In this document: one piece after another, positions 46,670 through 58,401 of the stretch | How positions within the stretch are numbered: the stretch's first letter is position 1 | How the letters are laid out: each line of letters begins with the position of its first letter | NCBI GenBank assembly: GCA_022661535.1 | Contig: JAKULF010000010.1 | Coordinates: forward strand, 1,612,001 to 1,676,000 | Origin: Eutypa lata | Lineage: Eukaryota > Ascomycota > Sordariomycetes > Xylariales > Diatrypaceae | Direction: 5' to 3' | DNA length: 64,000 bases | Position numbers and translations under genes: made by a program | The notes under the pieces: generated by a model | The model's input: the letters and a program-made list of their open reading frames with translations, nothing else | Databases searched by the model: none | Told to the model about the DNA's origin: nothing

Positions 46670-47997
46670 GGGCATGTGTTTTCTAGTCATTCACGATGTT
46701 ATCATATAGTCTGTTCTTGACTAGACAACAAACTTGAAAATAAGCTCTGCTTCATTTGTGTCTGCCGTGGTGCCACTAGAGAGACAGTAGAACTCGATGC
46801 GTAATATCTTGCCTTCAAATAAACCAATCAACAATCAGAATAAGCTGGTTAAAATTGGTCGAATACCAATACTTTGGTATTCCTATCCAAGAAAATTAAC
46901 GTCTCAGCTAGTAAAAGTGTAAATGACCGCACAGATATATGCGTGTACCCAAGGCGTTTTTTTCGCGGGTATCACCGCACAAGTTGCATGAAAGCCAAAT
47001 ACGGAACTCCCTAAGAATGTTCAACTTGGGCAGTTTAGTTTCTAGATGATTCCGAATTTTATGGCGGCAACGCGCCATCGTCTCTGCTCGTCTTCATGTC
47101 ACGTCTACATTCTAACTCTGGTGGTAGATATGATAATTCGCATCGAATGAGGCGTCGCTTTTAGTCACCTTAGGAAGAATAATAGGATCCAGAGCACTAG
47201 GCATAGTGTACACTTAACACAGCTTCTGGCTAATGTTTGAGCCTCTCGGTTCATGCGTCACTTTATGACAACAGTGTTCTAGGCCGGACAGTGTAGTACA
47301 TTTTATGAACACCGATCTCAACCTTGTGGGCTATATGAGCTATGATTATAAGATGATACTAAACTATAGTCTAGCGTTGGCTGATGTAACACGACTCTAA
47401 TTTAAAATCATTTAAGGAAACTCTGCTCCCGGCTTACCAGCTTACTAGTTATTTGAGTATAAACAATTCAATATAATTTGTGAAGTTAATCTTAGCTAAC
47501 TTCATTAACACCTTCTATGCTTCAGTTAATCGAGTCTAAACACGTCCACACGACAGACGGACTCAAGTCTACTAGTAGCCCCTTAAAATTCTATAACAGT
47601 AAACTTAGTTTTAGATATTTACTGCAAAGTACAGTATTAGACGAAGTTAACTTAAGGCGGAGGCAGCTCTCTCTTCATATAAACTTACAAACCGTCGCAA
47701 TATGCAACGCTCTATAACATCATAATTTAGACTACGAAAGTGGCGCGACAAAGTTCTAGCCTCAGAGTCCTCGTCTAGCCCAAAGTTAAGTTAGAAACAA
47801 ACATGACCTTTTGTAGATGAACCTCCCGTCTCAACTATTTTTATTTCCATTCCCCTTCTTCATAAGTCAGATAATCACAAATATATAGACCATCAGCTCT
47901 GACGTCCGTTCACCCAAGACTTAGTATTGTCACCGTGGTCATCATCATCGTCCTCCTCTCCATTTTGCCAACCCAGTGTACATCCAGCAACGTGACT
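46670..47997. other. Intergenic, no supported gene
   Basis: About 1.3 kb, A/T-rich, with only short motif-free frames (for example 47517-47717). Confidence 0.55.
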
Positions 47998-48914
47998 ATG
48001 CGATTCATAATGAACCCATATTCATCGAGGTCCCTGACCTCCGTCGTCATTATCGTCCTGGTGTTTTTCGCCATGCTAGGTAACTGCCATCCAACACAAG
48101 GACAACGACAACCCAGTGACAGCCTCGTCACGACAAACAGCGGATTGGCCAACATCACTCACGCCGGCAACGTGAGTGCGCTATCCGCAAGAGCTTTGGG
48201 TTTCCGCCCAGAGCTGGCCCGTTCCCACGTTTGTAAGAGATGGTTTAGTATATTATTTGATGAGTGGATCGTCCAGGTTCCTCCACAGTGGTGGAAACCC
48301 AGGTATGTGATCCCGCCCATTACATTTAGTCTTCTTCCCGCCCCCTCGTTCCCTTACCCTGTTTGTGAAACCATATCTCAAACCCCAAAATATCGGAAGT
48401 TCATGGCTAACTAGTAACTCGAATTGCTATGCGTGATTAATAGATACCAGAACAACCAGGACTGGGCGTGCAGCGTGTTCGAAGAAACGATGGAAGACTA
48501 TTTCAGAGCGGGAATACTAGTCGTCACATGGAACGAATGCTGGGAAAGTAAGTAATGTCTAGAGTGGTTTTCCAATCCTCTTCGGTACCTATGCTTGAGG
48601 AACATCTTTCTTCGTCAACCTGGGCTCTCGCTCCCTAGACTTGAAAGTGGCCTGAAGATCCCGAATCATCGCTAGGTTATTTAGAAGAGACTAGCTGACG
48701 TGAAGTGTTGCAGTGGAGAAGATTTACCTAAGCGGAGATATAGGCTGGCTACGTAAGTAACGATACACACCGTTTCTCGTCCTCCTCCGCCCTCGTTTCT
48801 TCTTCTTCTTCTTCTTCTTCTTCTTCTGCATTAGGTTTCATTCCTGCTATTGGAGACAAAGATACTGATCCCAGCAATAGATATGAGATTTTGGACACCT
48901 ATTTTGGCAAATAA
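47998..48914 (+). CDS. Small secreted protein, unknown family
   Basis: Four exons join in frame: 47998-48302, 48444-48547, 48714-48752 and 48835-48914, giving 175 residues (171 if ATG 48010 is used). The introns (141, 166 and 82 bases) have GTATGT, GTAAGT and GTAAGT donors. The N-terminus is a signal peptide: a hydrophobic core (SVVIIVLVFFAMLG) with likely cleavage near NCHPTQGQ. The mature protein has N-glycosylation sites (NIT, NVS), aromatic-rich segments (CKRWFSILFDEWIV, PPQWWKP, DWACSVF, TWNECWE) and few Cys. It ends with a short acidic tail. No domain is recognised. It may be an effector-like or cell-surface secreted protein. Confidence 0.65.
48796..48827 (+). repeat. (TTC)n microsatellite inside an intron
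   Basis: About ten TTC units form the polypyrimidine tract just before the last acceptor of the secreted-protein gene. Length variation could affect splicing efficiency. Confidence 0.85.
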
Positions 48915-50886
48915 GCAATATGCCGTAAACGCTATCAGAGCAGCTCGCGACCAGCATCACTATCATGAACACGACATGGTCATAGAGTGTTTGGGTTATT
49001 AAACCAATATGATTTCCCCGATGAGAAAGTTGGAAGCTCAATGTAATTTAACGGGAAGTCGCGTTATTGCGATACTATTATTCAAGGCTTGGATTGGCCC
49101 ACGGTCAGTCATTGTTTAGTTATTGACTAGGGTATTGGAATGGCATTTTCCAGGCTGTAGCGGGAATATAATTCAGTCTTCCTACTGTAATGACTGAGTC
49201 GGATTAAATTTGTAATGGTTAATACGATATATTTCATGGAGGATGTTGCTATTTCAGATTCTTTTCTCCATATCATTATTAACCATATCGTAGTGATATT
49301 AGCTATAATTCGATGCCTTTATACATCAGCAGAATACTAGTAATCAGCGCCTTTCCCCCACTTACTAACCGACCTTTTCATCGGCTCGGGCTTCAAGAGT
49401 TCCTCGCCTAGATAAATTGTTGCCAGATACTTCTTTTCTTCCGCCTGTTAAAAGCCCGCCATCCATGGGCCCTCTCAAGTTATCGCTATGGGTATCTCCA
49501 AGCTCAGTAATATAATGCACATTGAAAGAGGAATTGTATAAATTCAGCCTCATCCCCTGAGCATGGGTATTACTGGTACTTTTGTGGATTTTCCGGATGT
49601 CATACACACCCGTAACATGAAGGACTCCATGATTTTAATGAGCTTCTAAATCAGGATTCGTATGCGCTTGCTTCAGTCCTGAGGCGTAGCAAAATTCATA
49701 CAATATATTTGCTTGTCTCTTTGCCCGTCTTCTCTCTGAACTAATACTTCCACCCGTGTGCATGTTCGACCATGAGATTAGCTTCGGGCTATTTCTTGGT
49801 GTCAAGTCCAAGGCGGCTCCGAGAAGGGACGGTGAAGATAGAGCACTATTGGAAAGATTCTCAGCAGGGGGCAGTTATTTTAAAATGAGTCTACCCAATA
49901 TGTGAATTATATAAAATAACGTCAAGCCAATAGTGAAGTCTATCATATTGTTGTGTACGATGTTGTGGATAAAAGGTTAGTAAGGTGATACAGCCCTTGA
50001 TTTATATGCAGAAAACTTGCTAATCCGGTATTATCTTACGCTTAAAATGAGGTTCTACTAAAGGTTTGCCAAGTTGGTGAACATAATAATAGGACATAAA
50101 TGTAGATGCCGCCAGATAACCCCAATTCGATAAGTCCCCAGAACCATCCTCAAAGTACTCAATCCGTACGTACATAAGTAGACATTGCACAATGTGAGTA
50201 TTGTCAATTTCTTTCTCCCAGACAGTGCCAACACTAAGAATTATTCACTACAAGTCTATATACCGGTCTTAAGATAGATGGTGTCTCGACTCTAATTAAG
50301 ATTCACTCCATGGGTTGCATATATAGAGTGACCTCATTGCGAGGATAGCTCTATTGGGTGGGAAGAAACACTTAAAATGGAAAGGGGTGTTTAGCATTCC
50401 ATTTACCGTACATTATTTAAAATAATCTATTTCCAGTACATGTTTCTTCATCTCTTCTGAGGCTCACGATGTTTATATACGGATACTTCAAGGCGTATTT
50501 ATATTAACGTAGCAAAAGTCTACGTATAAAAAGAAGGCACAATTTAAGTGCCCTATATCTTAAGCATTTACGTTTATGCATATTAATATATTACATAAGT
50601 TGCCAATACGAGGTTAAGTGATAGTGACAAAGTTATTAAATTAAATTAAATACTAGCTTTCATACGAGTTGCTAAAAATGTATTGCCGACAGCTAGCTAG
50701 AAAGGACAGGTGTGTATAAGTAATGCAATTCAAATTAAATTCCGTTCTCTTGCTTGCTACTAGGTGAGGTGAATTAAGTGCAATAGACTGCCTTGGTTAT
50801 ATCCTCAGGGGGCGACATCAGATGGTTCTTGAAACAACGTGTAAAGGCACCCATTTATCTCAACATGTCCTTATATCCTAACCGAT
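48915..50886. other. Gene-poor A/T-rich region
   Basis: About 2 kb; short frames only (49365-49607 minus lacks any motif). No repeats with clear ends. Confidence 0.55.
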
Positions 50887-52246
50887 CTATTTCCAGCGAT
50901 CAGCCCACGTCTTTATATGATCAGGCCACAAGCCAAAAAAGGAACGGCCTTGCGGGAGGTGATCGTAGGCCAACCCTAGCCTCCTGCGGCGGTACTGCCA
51001 CAGCCAGGGCAAGTAGATAGCATTGAACGAGTTCTCGTCGATGGTCGAGTAGACTTTCCTCCCGGCCTCAATGACTTCATCCATTGAGAGGAAGTCTTTT
51101 TGGGTAAAAACAAGTCAGTATTTCGTTTTCATCATATCTTGTAGAAGGTTCCACAACAGAACGAGAAAGGTAGGATATTAGGGGTAACTTGTTTTTAGCA
51201 CTTACACTCGAGATCGCGCTGGGCCCTCTCGAAGGTGCCCCTCCAGCGCACCTGCGCCTTCCAGGTCCGCATGCGGGAGGTCGCGGACGCGGACGGCTTC
51301 GCAGCCTCAGCCTCGCAGCGCCGCAGCGCGGCGAGCGCCTCCTCGAGGTTCGCCAACGAGCCCCAGAACTTCTTCAGCTTGACGCCGGCCATCTTCGTGC
51401 GGGCGAACTTGCGCACACCCTTCAGCTGCCTGACCAGGTGCTCGCGCCACTGCACGCTGTCCAGCATGACGACCGGGGTTTCCCCCTCCGCCTGAGGAGG
51501 TTCCGCTACCACCTCGGCGCCGTCGAGTGCCCATGCGATGATCCAGCCGAGTGGGAGCGAACCCGCCATATCCGTGGCCCGTATCCCATGGTTTTCTGTC
51601 GCCGTCACCGTCGTCGTCATCGGGGCCGTCGTTATTTTCTTCTTCTTTTTGTCCTTCGCGGCAGCAACCAGCGCATCCACGGATCTGCTCGGCGCTACGC
51701 TGCAGTCGTACCGCAGCTCATCGGGATTCCAGAGCTCATCGATCCTAATCTTGTCGACCTTTACGGCATGCCCGCACCTGTAGAGCACTGTAAAATCGGG
51801 TGTCAGAACCTTCTTAGGACATAGAGAAACAGGAATGAATAGGTTGAATAAGTTTACTTACTGGACTTACGGCACATAGGACAGGAGGCTAAAGCTGAGT
51901 ATGACTGGGTTCTGAACCACCTCTGGATGCATTTTGGGTGGAATCGGTGGCCGCAGGGTAGAGGCAGCATTTCCTGGCTGTTCTCATCGTTGAAGCAAAT
52001 GATACACTCGGTATCTCCACCCTTGGGGAGGTTGCTCTCGTACTGTTTCATGATGACGGCGCGAGGCGCAAGCATCCGTGCAAATGTCATCGAGTACACG
52101 AAGGTTCTAGGCTCATAAAATTTTAAATTCGGAATGATGATCATACTCCTTTCAACGGGCACTACTAGTGCTTCGATGTTGTGAGGTTCCTCTAACCACA
52201 TCCTGGATGTAGGTATTGGTCGTTGATACGAATATATAGTAGTCAT
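50887..52246 (-). CDS. RING-H2 finger protein, putative E3 ubiquitin ligase
   Basis: Three exons on the minus strand: 52246-51862, 51787-51206 and 51095-50887, giving 391 residues. The ATG at 52246 is the first in frame. The RING is complete: Cys81, Cys84, Cys98, His100, His103, Cys106, Cys122 and Cys125 (CIIC, PCGHRFHPKC, CPMC), the C3H2C3 type. Exon 1 ends at one of two donors nine bases apart (GTAAGTCCAGTAAGT); both are phase 1, so two isoforms are possible. Exon 2 is GC-rich, with LYRCGHAVKVDKI and a Lys-rich helix; exon 3 encodes an aromatic tail (YLPWLWQYRRRRLG). No membrane segment. The substrate is unknown. Confidence 0.85.
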
Positions 52247-53071
52247 GTTATGATAGGAAAGTGAGCAAATGTCGAAGGCAATTAAGCCCGTTTTCAAGAT
52301 AAAAGAAATAATTCAAGTAGAAGTATTGTATAAAAAGGTTGTGGAATGATAGACACTTCAAAGCGGTAACATTAGATGAGTGCATAGTCTGGGGAAGATG
52401 GATGAATAGATGAAATCACGTGGGGGCTTTCTTTCAGACCCTACTTATGAGGGTGGCCGGAGAGCGAGTTAGAAGTATTCTATTTTGGGTTTACCTTATA
52501 AAACCACCGGTTTTGTTAGATAATTTTAGCCAAGAGACGTATTGTCGTGGAAAGTTTAATCAGACCTTGCTTTGTCGAGCTTAGAACTTAATATTGTGAC
52601 GCTGGGACTGAATGTCAAGGTGCGTTTCAGGAAGCGGCAGCTCTTTTGATAAGTTTCGTAGAATTTACAGTACGTATAAATAACTATAAATGCTAGAGAT
52701 GGATGTCGAGAAACAGCCCATCATGGGTTGTAATAGGGGCATACCTACAAGATAGAAAGCAACAACCCCAACCTCAATATTCAAACCCTTTGTGACGTTG
52801 GATTACGAGTAGAAAAGAGTATAGGTACTACATCTCATATTAACATTGTTTCAACGATTCTTCCACACGCTACGTTCTCAACATCTGTGAATTGCATTAT
52901 ACCGTGACACAAGATCTTTATTCAAAAAGGCTCTTCCGATTAATATGCAAATAACAACACATCAAGTCAACCAACCACGCCTTCCTCACCTACTCACTAC
53001 AGCACACGCGCACACTTCACAGCATTACCCCCCGTCACCACACCGTCCCCCCTTCCATTCACGGCCCCATC
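52247..53071. other. Intergenic, no supported gene
   Basis: About 825 bases with the RING gene promoter; nothing coding seen. A CA/CT-rich run at 52960-53060 lies beyond the next gene's stop. Confidence 0.5.
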
Positions 53072-54475
53072 TCACTCCCGCCCTCGCTTCCGCTTTCTCG
53101 ACCTCCTCTTATCCCCACTACCACCACCACCACCACCACCACCACCACCACGCCTAAAATTCCTCAACAGCACGGTTAAAACCCCACCATCGATCCTCTT
53201 CGCCTCCCTTATATCAATACACTTACTCCCATCCCCACCCAGCGTATACTCACGAAAAGCATCAAAGTCATCCCAGACCTCGACGCAGGGGTTGTCCCCA
53301 GCGCGCGCCGCGTCGATATAATCCACGATGTTGACCAGCACCCCGCGCAGCGCGTCCTCGCACTCCCTCAGGGACGCGTATATCGGGAGGCGGGTCGCGC
53401 GGCAGAGGTTTTGATACATTTTCAAGCGGTGGGCTCGCTTTCGCTTTTCCTTCTCTTCCCTTTCCACTTGGGTGAGTGAGATGTCGTTGTCGTTGTCGTA
53501 GTTGTCGTCTTGGTTGTAATCGTCCTGCGAGTAGTGGAACTTGATCTCCTGCGCGATGGCCCGCGTCCGCTGTAGTCGGTACTCGGCGGTCCGCGGCGCG
53601 ATGGCCTGCGACGACATGCACCGGGCGAACTCGTCGTCGAAAGACGCGGAGGCGTCGGGCTTGAAGTTGTCGAATTGGTCGAAGTAGGAGGAGGGAGGGG
53701 GTCGTTGTTGCTGCTGTTGTTGTTGGGCAGACGACGGAGCGTACTGCGGTTGTGCTGATGATGGCGGTAGTAGTGGATTATGGCGATCGCGGCTGTCGCC
53801 GTCGTCGTCGTCACTGTCGCCAGTTAAGTCTATCAGCGAAGCTTGCTGCTGTTCCCGCTGTGTGGATTCGTAGACGCTGAGCATGAATGATCCCGGAGCG
53901 ACGTCCTCGACTTTGATAGTGTCATCATCACTCCAGCTACTTGTGGAAGATCTATCGTCATCGTCTTCTATATCTTCGTTTGCATCATCAAGAGACGAAT
54001 TGGTATCACCGCTGCCACTGCCGCTGCCGCTGCCGCGATTGTTGCTGCTATACAAGCGCATGTACGCCTCCGCTTCAGCGCGCGAGTCGAAGCCCTGATG
54101 CTTCGAGCCCTTGAACCCCGAGTGTGCCGCTTGCGCATCGGTGTAGTCGGTGTAGATACCCGGCGCGTGGCCGGCGGCGACGGCGTAGTACCGTGTCCCG
54201 CTTTTCTTCTTCTTCTCGTTCTTCGCCGAAGAAGCAACGGAAGTAGCGGGCAGTGCCGTCGGACCACCGCTACCACCACCACCACCACCACCATCACTAC
54301 TACTACTACTACCAGCAGCAACCCAGTCTGCCGCGTCTTTGTGCGTACGGAATGCCTTTTGTGTATTTCCAGGGTACCCAGCAGTTTGCGCTTTGCACTC
54401 CTCCCGTGTGAGATATACGCCCGGGGTCCGGCCGACGCGGACGCCGTAGAATTTCGGACCGTGTTTCTTGGCCAT
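53072..54475 (-). CDS. Protein with two RNase H1-type hybrid-binding (viroplasmin-like) domains
   Basis: A single exon of 467 residues from the first ATG at 54475; the frame upstream has only a GTG. Residues 8-52 (KFYGVRVGRTPGVYLT, KAFRTHKDAADWV) and 95-139 (RYYAVAAGHAPGIYTDY, QGFDSRAEAEAYM) are two copies of the domain that in RNase H1 binds RNA-DNA hybrid. No RNase H catalytic domain follows. Instead there is an acidic Ser-rich stretch, a SUMO-interaction-like motif (SLIDLTGDSDDDD), a polyGln tract and a C-terminal region (NLCRATRLPIYASLRECEDALRG, split by me for length) shared by fungal homologues. It ends in a ten-Gly run and a basic tail (KRRSRKRKRGRE). It is probably nuclear and may bind RNA-DNA hybrids or double-stranded RNA. 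Confidence 0.85.
   Translation of the reverse strand: MAKKHGPKFYGVRVGRTPGVYLTREECKAQTAGYPGNTQKAFRTHKDAADWVAAGSSSSSDGGGGGGGSGGPTALPATSVASSAKNEKKKKSGTRYYAVAAGHAPGIYTDYTDAQAAHSGFKGSKHQGFDSRAEAEAYMRLYSSNNRGSGSGSGSGDTNSSLDDANEDIEDDDDRSSTSSWSDDDTIKVEDVAPGSFMLSVYESTQREQQQASLIDLTGDSDDDDGDSRDRHNPLLPPSSAQPQYAPSSAQQQQQQQRPPPSSYFDQFDNFKPDASASFDDEFARCMSSQAIAPRTAEYRLQRTRAIAQEIKFHYSQDDYNQDDNYDNDNDISLTQVEREEKEKRKRAHRLKMYQNLCRATRLPIYASLRECEDALRGVLVNIVDYIDAARAGDNPCVEVWDDFDAFREYTLGGDGSKCIDIREAKRIDGGVLTVLLRNFRRGGGGGGGGGGSGDKRRSRKRKRGRE
53117..53151. repeat. (CCA)n microsatellite encoding polyglycine
   Basis: A run of CCA units on the plus strand encodes ten consecutive Gly near the C-terminus of the minus-strand hybrid-binding protein. 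Confidence 0.85.
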
Positions 54476-54908
54476 ACTCTCCCCTTCTTCCGGAGTTACC
54501 TTGGTAAGGGAAGTGGGCACATGAGTCAGTCGTAAGACATCTATTGAATTAAAGAAACCTTGCTGGGTTCTGCTGGGTTTTGGTGGTTAAAAAGAGGCCA
54601 CTTAGCTAGACGCGACGGGGGGCGCGTCACGTCCTTGACCAGGGGGTCACCCATCATCCAATGAACACTTGCGTCATCACATGCAATTTATCGAAACGAA
54701 ACATCCGCGTTGTAACACGCACTGAATTAGTTATGCAATAAGCGATGTAACCCTCAACCAACACTGACGTAAACACCAACACCGATGTGTATATTAAAGT
54801 ATGCTATCAAATGAGCAGATATATCTATAAATCCACGCGCATAGCTTAGCTAGCAAATGCTACATTAGTGATAACCGCCTATACCCTCCCTACCTAAGTT
54901 AAGTAGTT
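54476..54908. other. Intergenic, no supported gene
   Basis: About 430 bases with the promoter of the hybrid-binding gene and the 3' end of the hydrolase gene. Confidence 0.5.
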
Positions 54909-57107
54909 TTAATTCATCGCAAGGATGGCTCTCTTCGTGGCGTCTTCCTGGACCCAGCCCACGATGACATCGACCACATCGCCAACCAGGCTGTCGTAGT
55001 GCTTGCCGGGGAAGAACAAGCCCGTATGCGCGCCGACCTCGTCCATGTCTTTCATGAAGACCTTGACCCATTTCGGGTCCAGCTGGTTGTTGACCTTGTG
55101 CGTCTTCGGCAGGCTGCAGAAATTGCGCTCTTTCCTCTTCTTCCCATCCGGCCCCAGAAACTCCTCCGCAGGCGCATCTGCCGTCGCCCCCCGCATGGGC
55201 CCAGGCTGCGGTTCTGTTGGAGCTGTGGTGGTGGCATCCTCAGCGTCTGGTGCTTGAGTCCCTGGGGAAGACGGAGTAGCAGCAGAAGAAGAAGCGGCAG
55301 CAGCAGCGGCATCTTCTTTCTTCTTGAGTTTCAGCTCTTCCTTCCTCTTCTTCTCCGCTTCTTGCAGCTTCTTCTTCTCTCTCTTGTCAATGAGCTTCTG
55401 TCGCTCTCGAATGGCCTTTTCGCGAGCTTTGACGGCTTGCTCATAAGCCTTCTGCTGTCTCTTAGACTCTTTCTCGACTTGCTTTCTTTCGTCCTTGTCC
55501 GTGAAGGCAGCAAGGTCCGGTATATCAGGCTTCGGTTGTAATTCTGGAATGGCAGGAAGGTCAAGATGTAAAGCTGTTACGGCATCGGCGAGCTCTGTAG
55601 CCATATTTGTATCAACTGATGACCTTCGTGGCGGGAAGGCAGAATCCATTGAATGAGACGCGTTTCTAGTTATCTCCGTAGTTGAGCTTGAACTAGCTTG
55701 AGTCGTTTGGCTGTTCTGTGCTTCATTCACCAGCGCAGATTTTTCTCCTTCCTGGCTGAGTCTTGGGCTGGGCTGATTTGGTTCAGGTTTTGACTGTTCC
55801 TTGTCCGGGACACCTGAAGGTGAACTTGCCTCATTAGAGCTCGGATGCAAGAGATGTGTTTCGATCTCGCTCCTGCCATGATCTTGGATCGATATTCTTG
55901 GGGTTGGAGTTGAAATGTGTGATAGTGTAGGACTTATGACCTCCGACGTCCCGGGCGTCTTTTCGACCCTCTCAGCCTTGGGCTGCTTGGGAATACCATA
56001 GCACATAGTGTAGTACTGAATGAAGCGGACCCGCCGCGGTCCATACGGAAAGCCATGTTGCGCCAATTCGTCGAGATCTTCCAACTTGCGAAGGCCCTCA
56101 TATCTGGACTTGAGACAGTTGAAATCCAATAACGTGCTCCCATACTCAAGATGTGACATGAAATGCTGAGTAGCAGCATCTATTATTCCCTCTGAGTGAT
56201 GCTTCCTTACGAAATGAGCGAGATTCTGCATCCATCCTCTATCCTGAAGCCTAACATCATTAGAAAATGCCGGATTGAAATTTGGATCAAATGTCATAGC
56301 CGGGAAAGGGAAACCCTGTGGCCCAGTGCGCGATTCAGCAGAAGGCCTTGACACCGCAGGAGAGAGCCTGGAGAGTTCTGAGTGTATTGACGAGTTTGGT
56401 GAAGCAATACTGGGCGTCCCTGGGCTAGAATCGAGCTCGGTGGTAGACTCTTTTGTGGACTTTTGTTTCGGGCGAAATAGACTGGATATACCAGACACGA
56501 TGATACCAGGATGCAGGCCAAGAAACGGAGCATCTAAATTGACGGTCCCCAGAATACGATGACGGAAATAACCCGTACTGTATGGTGTCCGTGATGGCTA
56601 TATCACGGTAAGATAAAGCTGTGAACATCAACTGGATGGCTTGCTTACACATAGTACAACTTCAGCGTTCAGAAGCCCACCCATGGAATGTCCGACGAGG
56701 ATCACGTCGGTGGTGGGAGATTCGTGCGGTTCCAGCCACGCGCTAAAGTTATCGCGAGCCATGTCCATCGCCCTGTATGTCTTATATCTCGGGTATATCT
56801 TAGAATGGACAACATGAGTTTCGGCCAATGCTCGCTTGAGGTAGTGATGCACATGAGCGGGAAATGACTGAAAAGAGGTATCAGTCCCCTTGTAGCCGTG
56901 GATATAAACAAGCAGAAGCCTGCGCTTCCCATTGTTTCGGTACTCAGATTGAGAAGGCACTAAAGATTGCGTAGAGGATGACCGAGTATCTTTAGGGAAG
57001 ACCCCATAATACCCCCCATTCGACGTGCTCCGATGGCCGCCATTGAAGTTCGGGACTTCTAAACTCGGTTTGTGCTGAGATTCCGATGATGCCATATTCG
57101 TTGACAT
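54909..57107 (-). CDS. Alpha/beta hydrolase (DUF676/lipase-like) with long coiled-coil C-terminal extension
   Basis: Exons 57107-56649 and 56597-54909 give 715 residues. The hydrolase part has LLLVYIHGYKG (oxyanion region, His70-Gly71) and VILVGHSMGG with nucleophile Ser141; splicing at a 51-base intron gives CPSRTPYSTGYFRHRIL then GTVNLDAPFLGLHPGI, as in fungal homologues. A 350-residue disordered part follows, then a Lys/Glu-rich coiled coil (residues about 515-600, DKREKKKLQEAEKKRKEELK) and a conserved C-terminal part (NFCSLPKTHKVN, WVKVFMKDMDEVGAHTGLFF, GDVVDVIVGWV). The C-terminal segment probably completes the hydrolase fold, with His in AHTGLFF as the catalytic His candidate. The substrate is likely lipid or ester; unproven. 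Confidence 0.87.
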
Positions 57108-58401
57108 TAATTATTATTATATGTACGTTTCCGAGAGATAAGATGTCTAGCAAGAATAGCAGGACCCAATATCAAGTGACGTCAGTCACAACAATAGCGA
57201 GGATTGCATTCTGCGGGGTTATCCTTGAGGAAGTAGTAGAACAAGAGTTATCATATGTATGAAGTCTAGTTAGATGGTCGATTGAAGCAAACAGGACAGG
57301 CAGTTTAAGGAGAGCGAAAGGGGAAGTAGTAAGGTTAAAGTTGGTCGGACGCTTAGGTAAGTCACACAGCTTAACCTATATAGTGAGGGCCAAGCATCTT
57401 ATTTAGTTTGAGTCGAATGACACTACGTCCATGTAGGTGGTACTAGGGAAGGCTCACGATCCTAGTAGGTTAGTCTGCATATGATGTAAATAGTGAGAAA
57501 ACAAGTTTCGAAAATTCCATGTTTGAAATCACATTAGGAGATCAACAAATGAACTACGAAAGTGTCAATTAGCCGCCCTCCAAGCAGCCAAGGTCAAGTA
57601 CAATACCCAAGATACTACTACGCCTTCCGATTGGAGTTTACCGCTAGTTATTTAAGTGCAACGTGCCCGTCCCTCCGACTTCCATTTCTTCGGTCTCGCC
57701 CGCTATATTATCCAACCGAACCATCCAGCGTTATTAACGCATTTTGCACTATCCCTAGTAAAATATACCGTTCCTCCAGCCGAGTCTAACGCACATATGC
57801 GCGAACAATGGGGACTGTTACTCAGTAATATAGAATTTCAGCTTTCATAAGTGCGCGCGCTTAATAAATGGATACTTATTGTATCAAGAGATAGTTTTTT
57901 TCTTCTTCACGATCATCCTAGGATCAAATAGAACCTATAAGCTGTAAAATCGACTTCACGATGTAGAACATGGACGTTGACATGCTTATGAAAATCATGG
58001 TGAAAATCTTTTTTTCTTTTCTTTCATATATTCTGATACGAGGCACATATATCCGTGCAAAACCAAGGGGCACTTGCATCCTCGTCCAACCATGGAAGAG
58101 GTATCAAATCCTGTTTTGTCGCGTGTTCCCCCGACGTCTTCGTAAAATCAAATTCCCCCTTAACGCCTCGCTGAAAAACATTGAAATGCAATTAATTTCG
58201 TGGCGATACCGATGCTCTAAGGCCGAGCGCCTTAGCTTCGCATCGAATCGCACTGTGCTCATTACTGCGAGCTACACATAGGAGTTGTGCATAGAAAAGC
58301 TCTACGCTGTTCTCTGTTGGGTTGGGGTATCATATGCCTTTTCTAGCGCCAGAGCTCGACAGGTTACTTCCACTGTGGGATGAATCGCTGCCAAAATTCT
58401 G
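57108..58401. other. Intergenic, no supported gene
   Basis: About 1.3 kb holding the hydrolase promoter and the 3' end of MED19. A 103-codon plus-strand frame (57970-58281) lacks any motif. Confidence 0.55.

Noticed and set aside
51189..51824. Plus-strand 211-codon frame
   Set aside because: Antisense to RING gene exon 2; the RING gene has complete motifs and splice sites.
54999..55541. Plus-strand 180-codon Leu/Arg-rich frame
   Set aside because: Antisense to the Lys/Glu-rich coiled coil of the hydrolase gene.
57970..58281. 103-codon plus-strand frame
   Set aside because: Random-looking composition in A/T-rich DNA downstream of MED19; no family motif.
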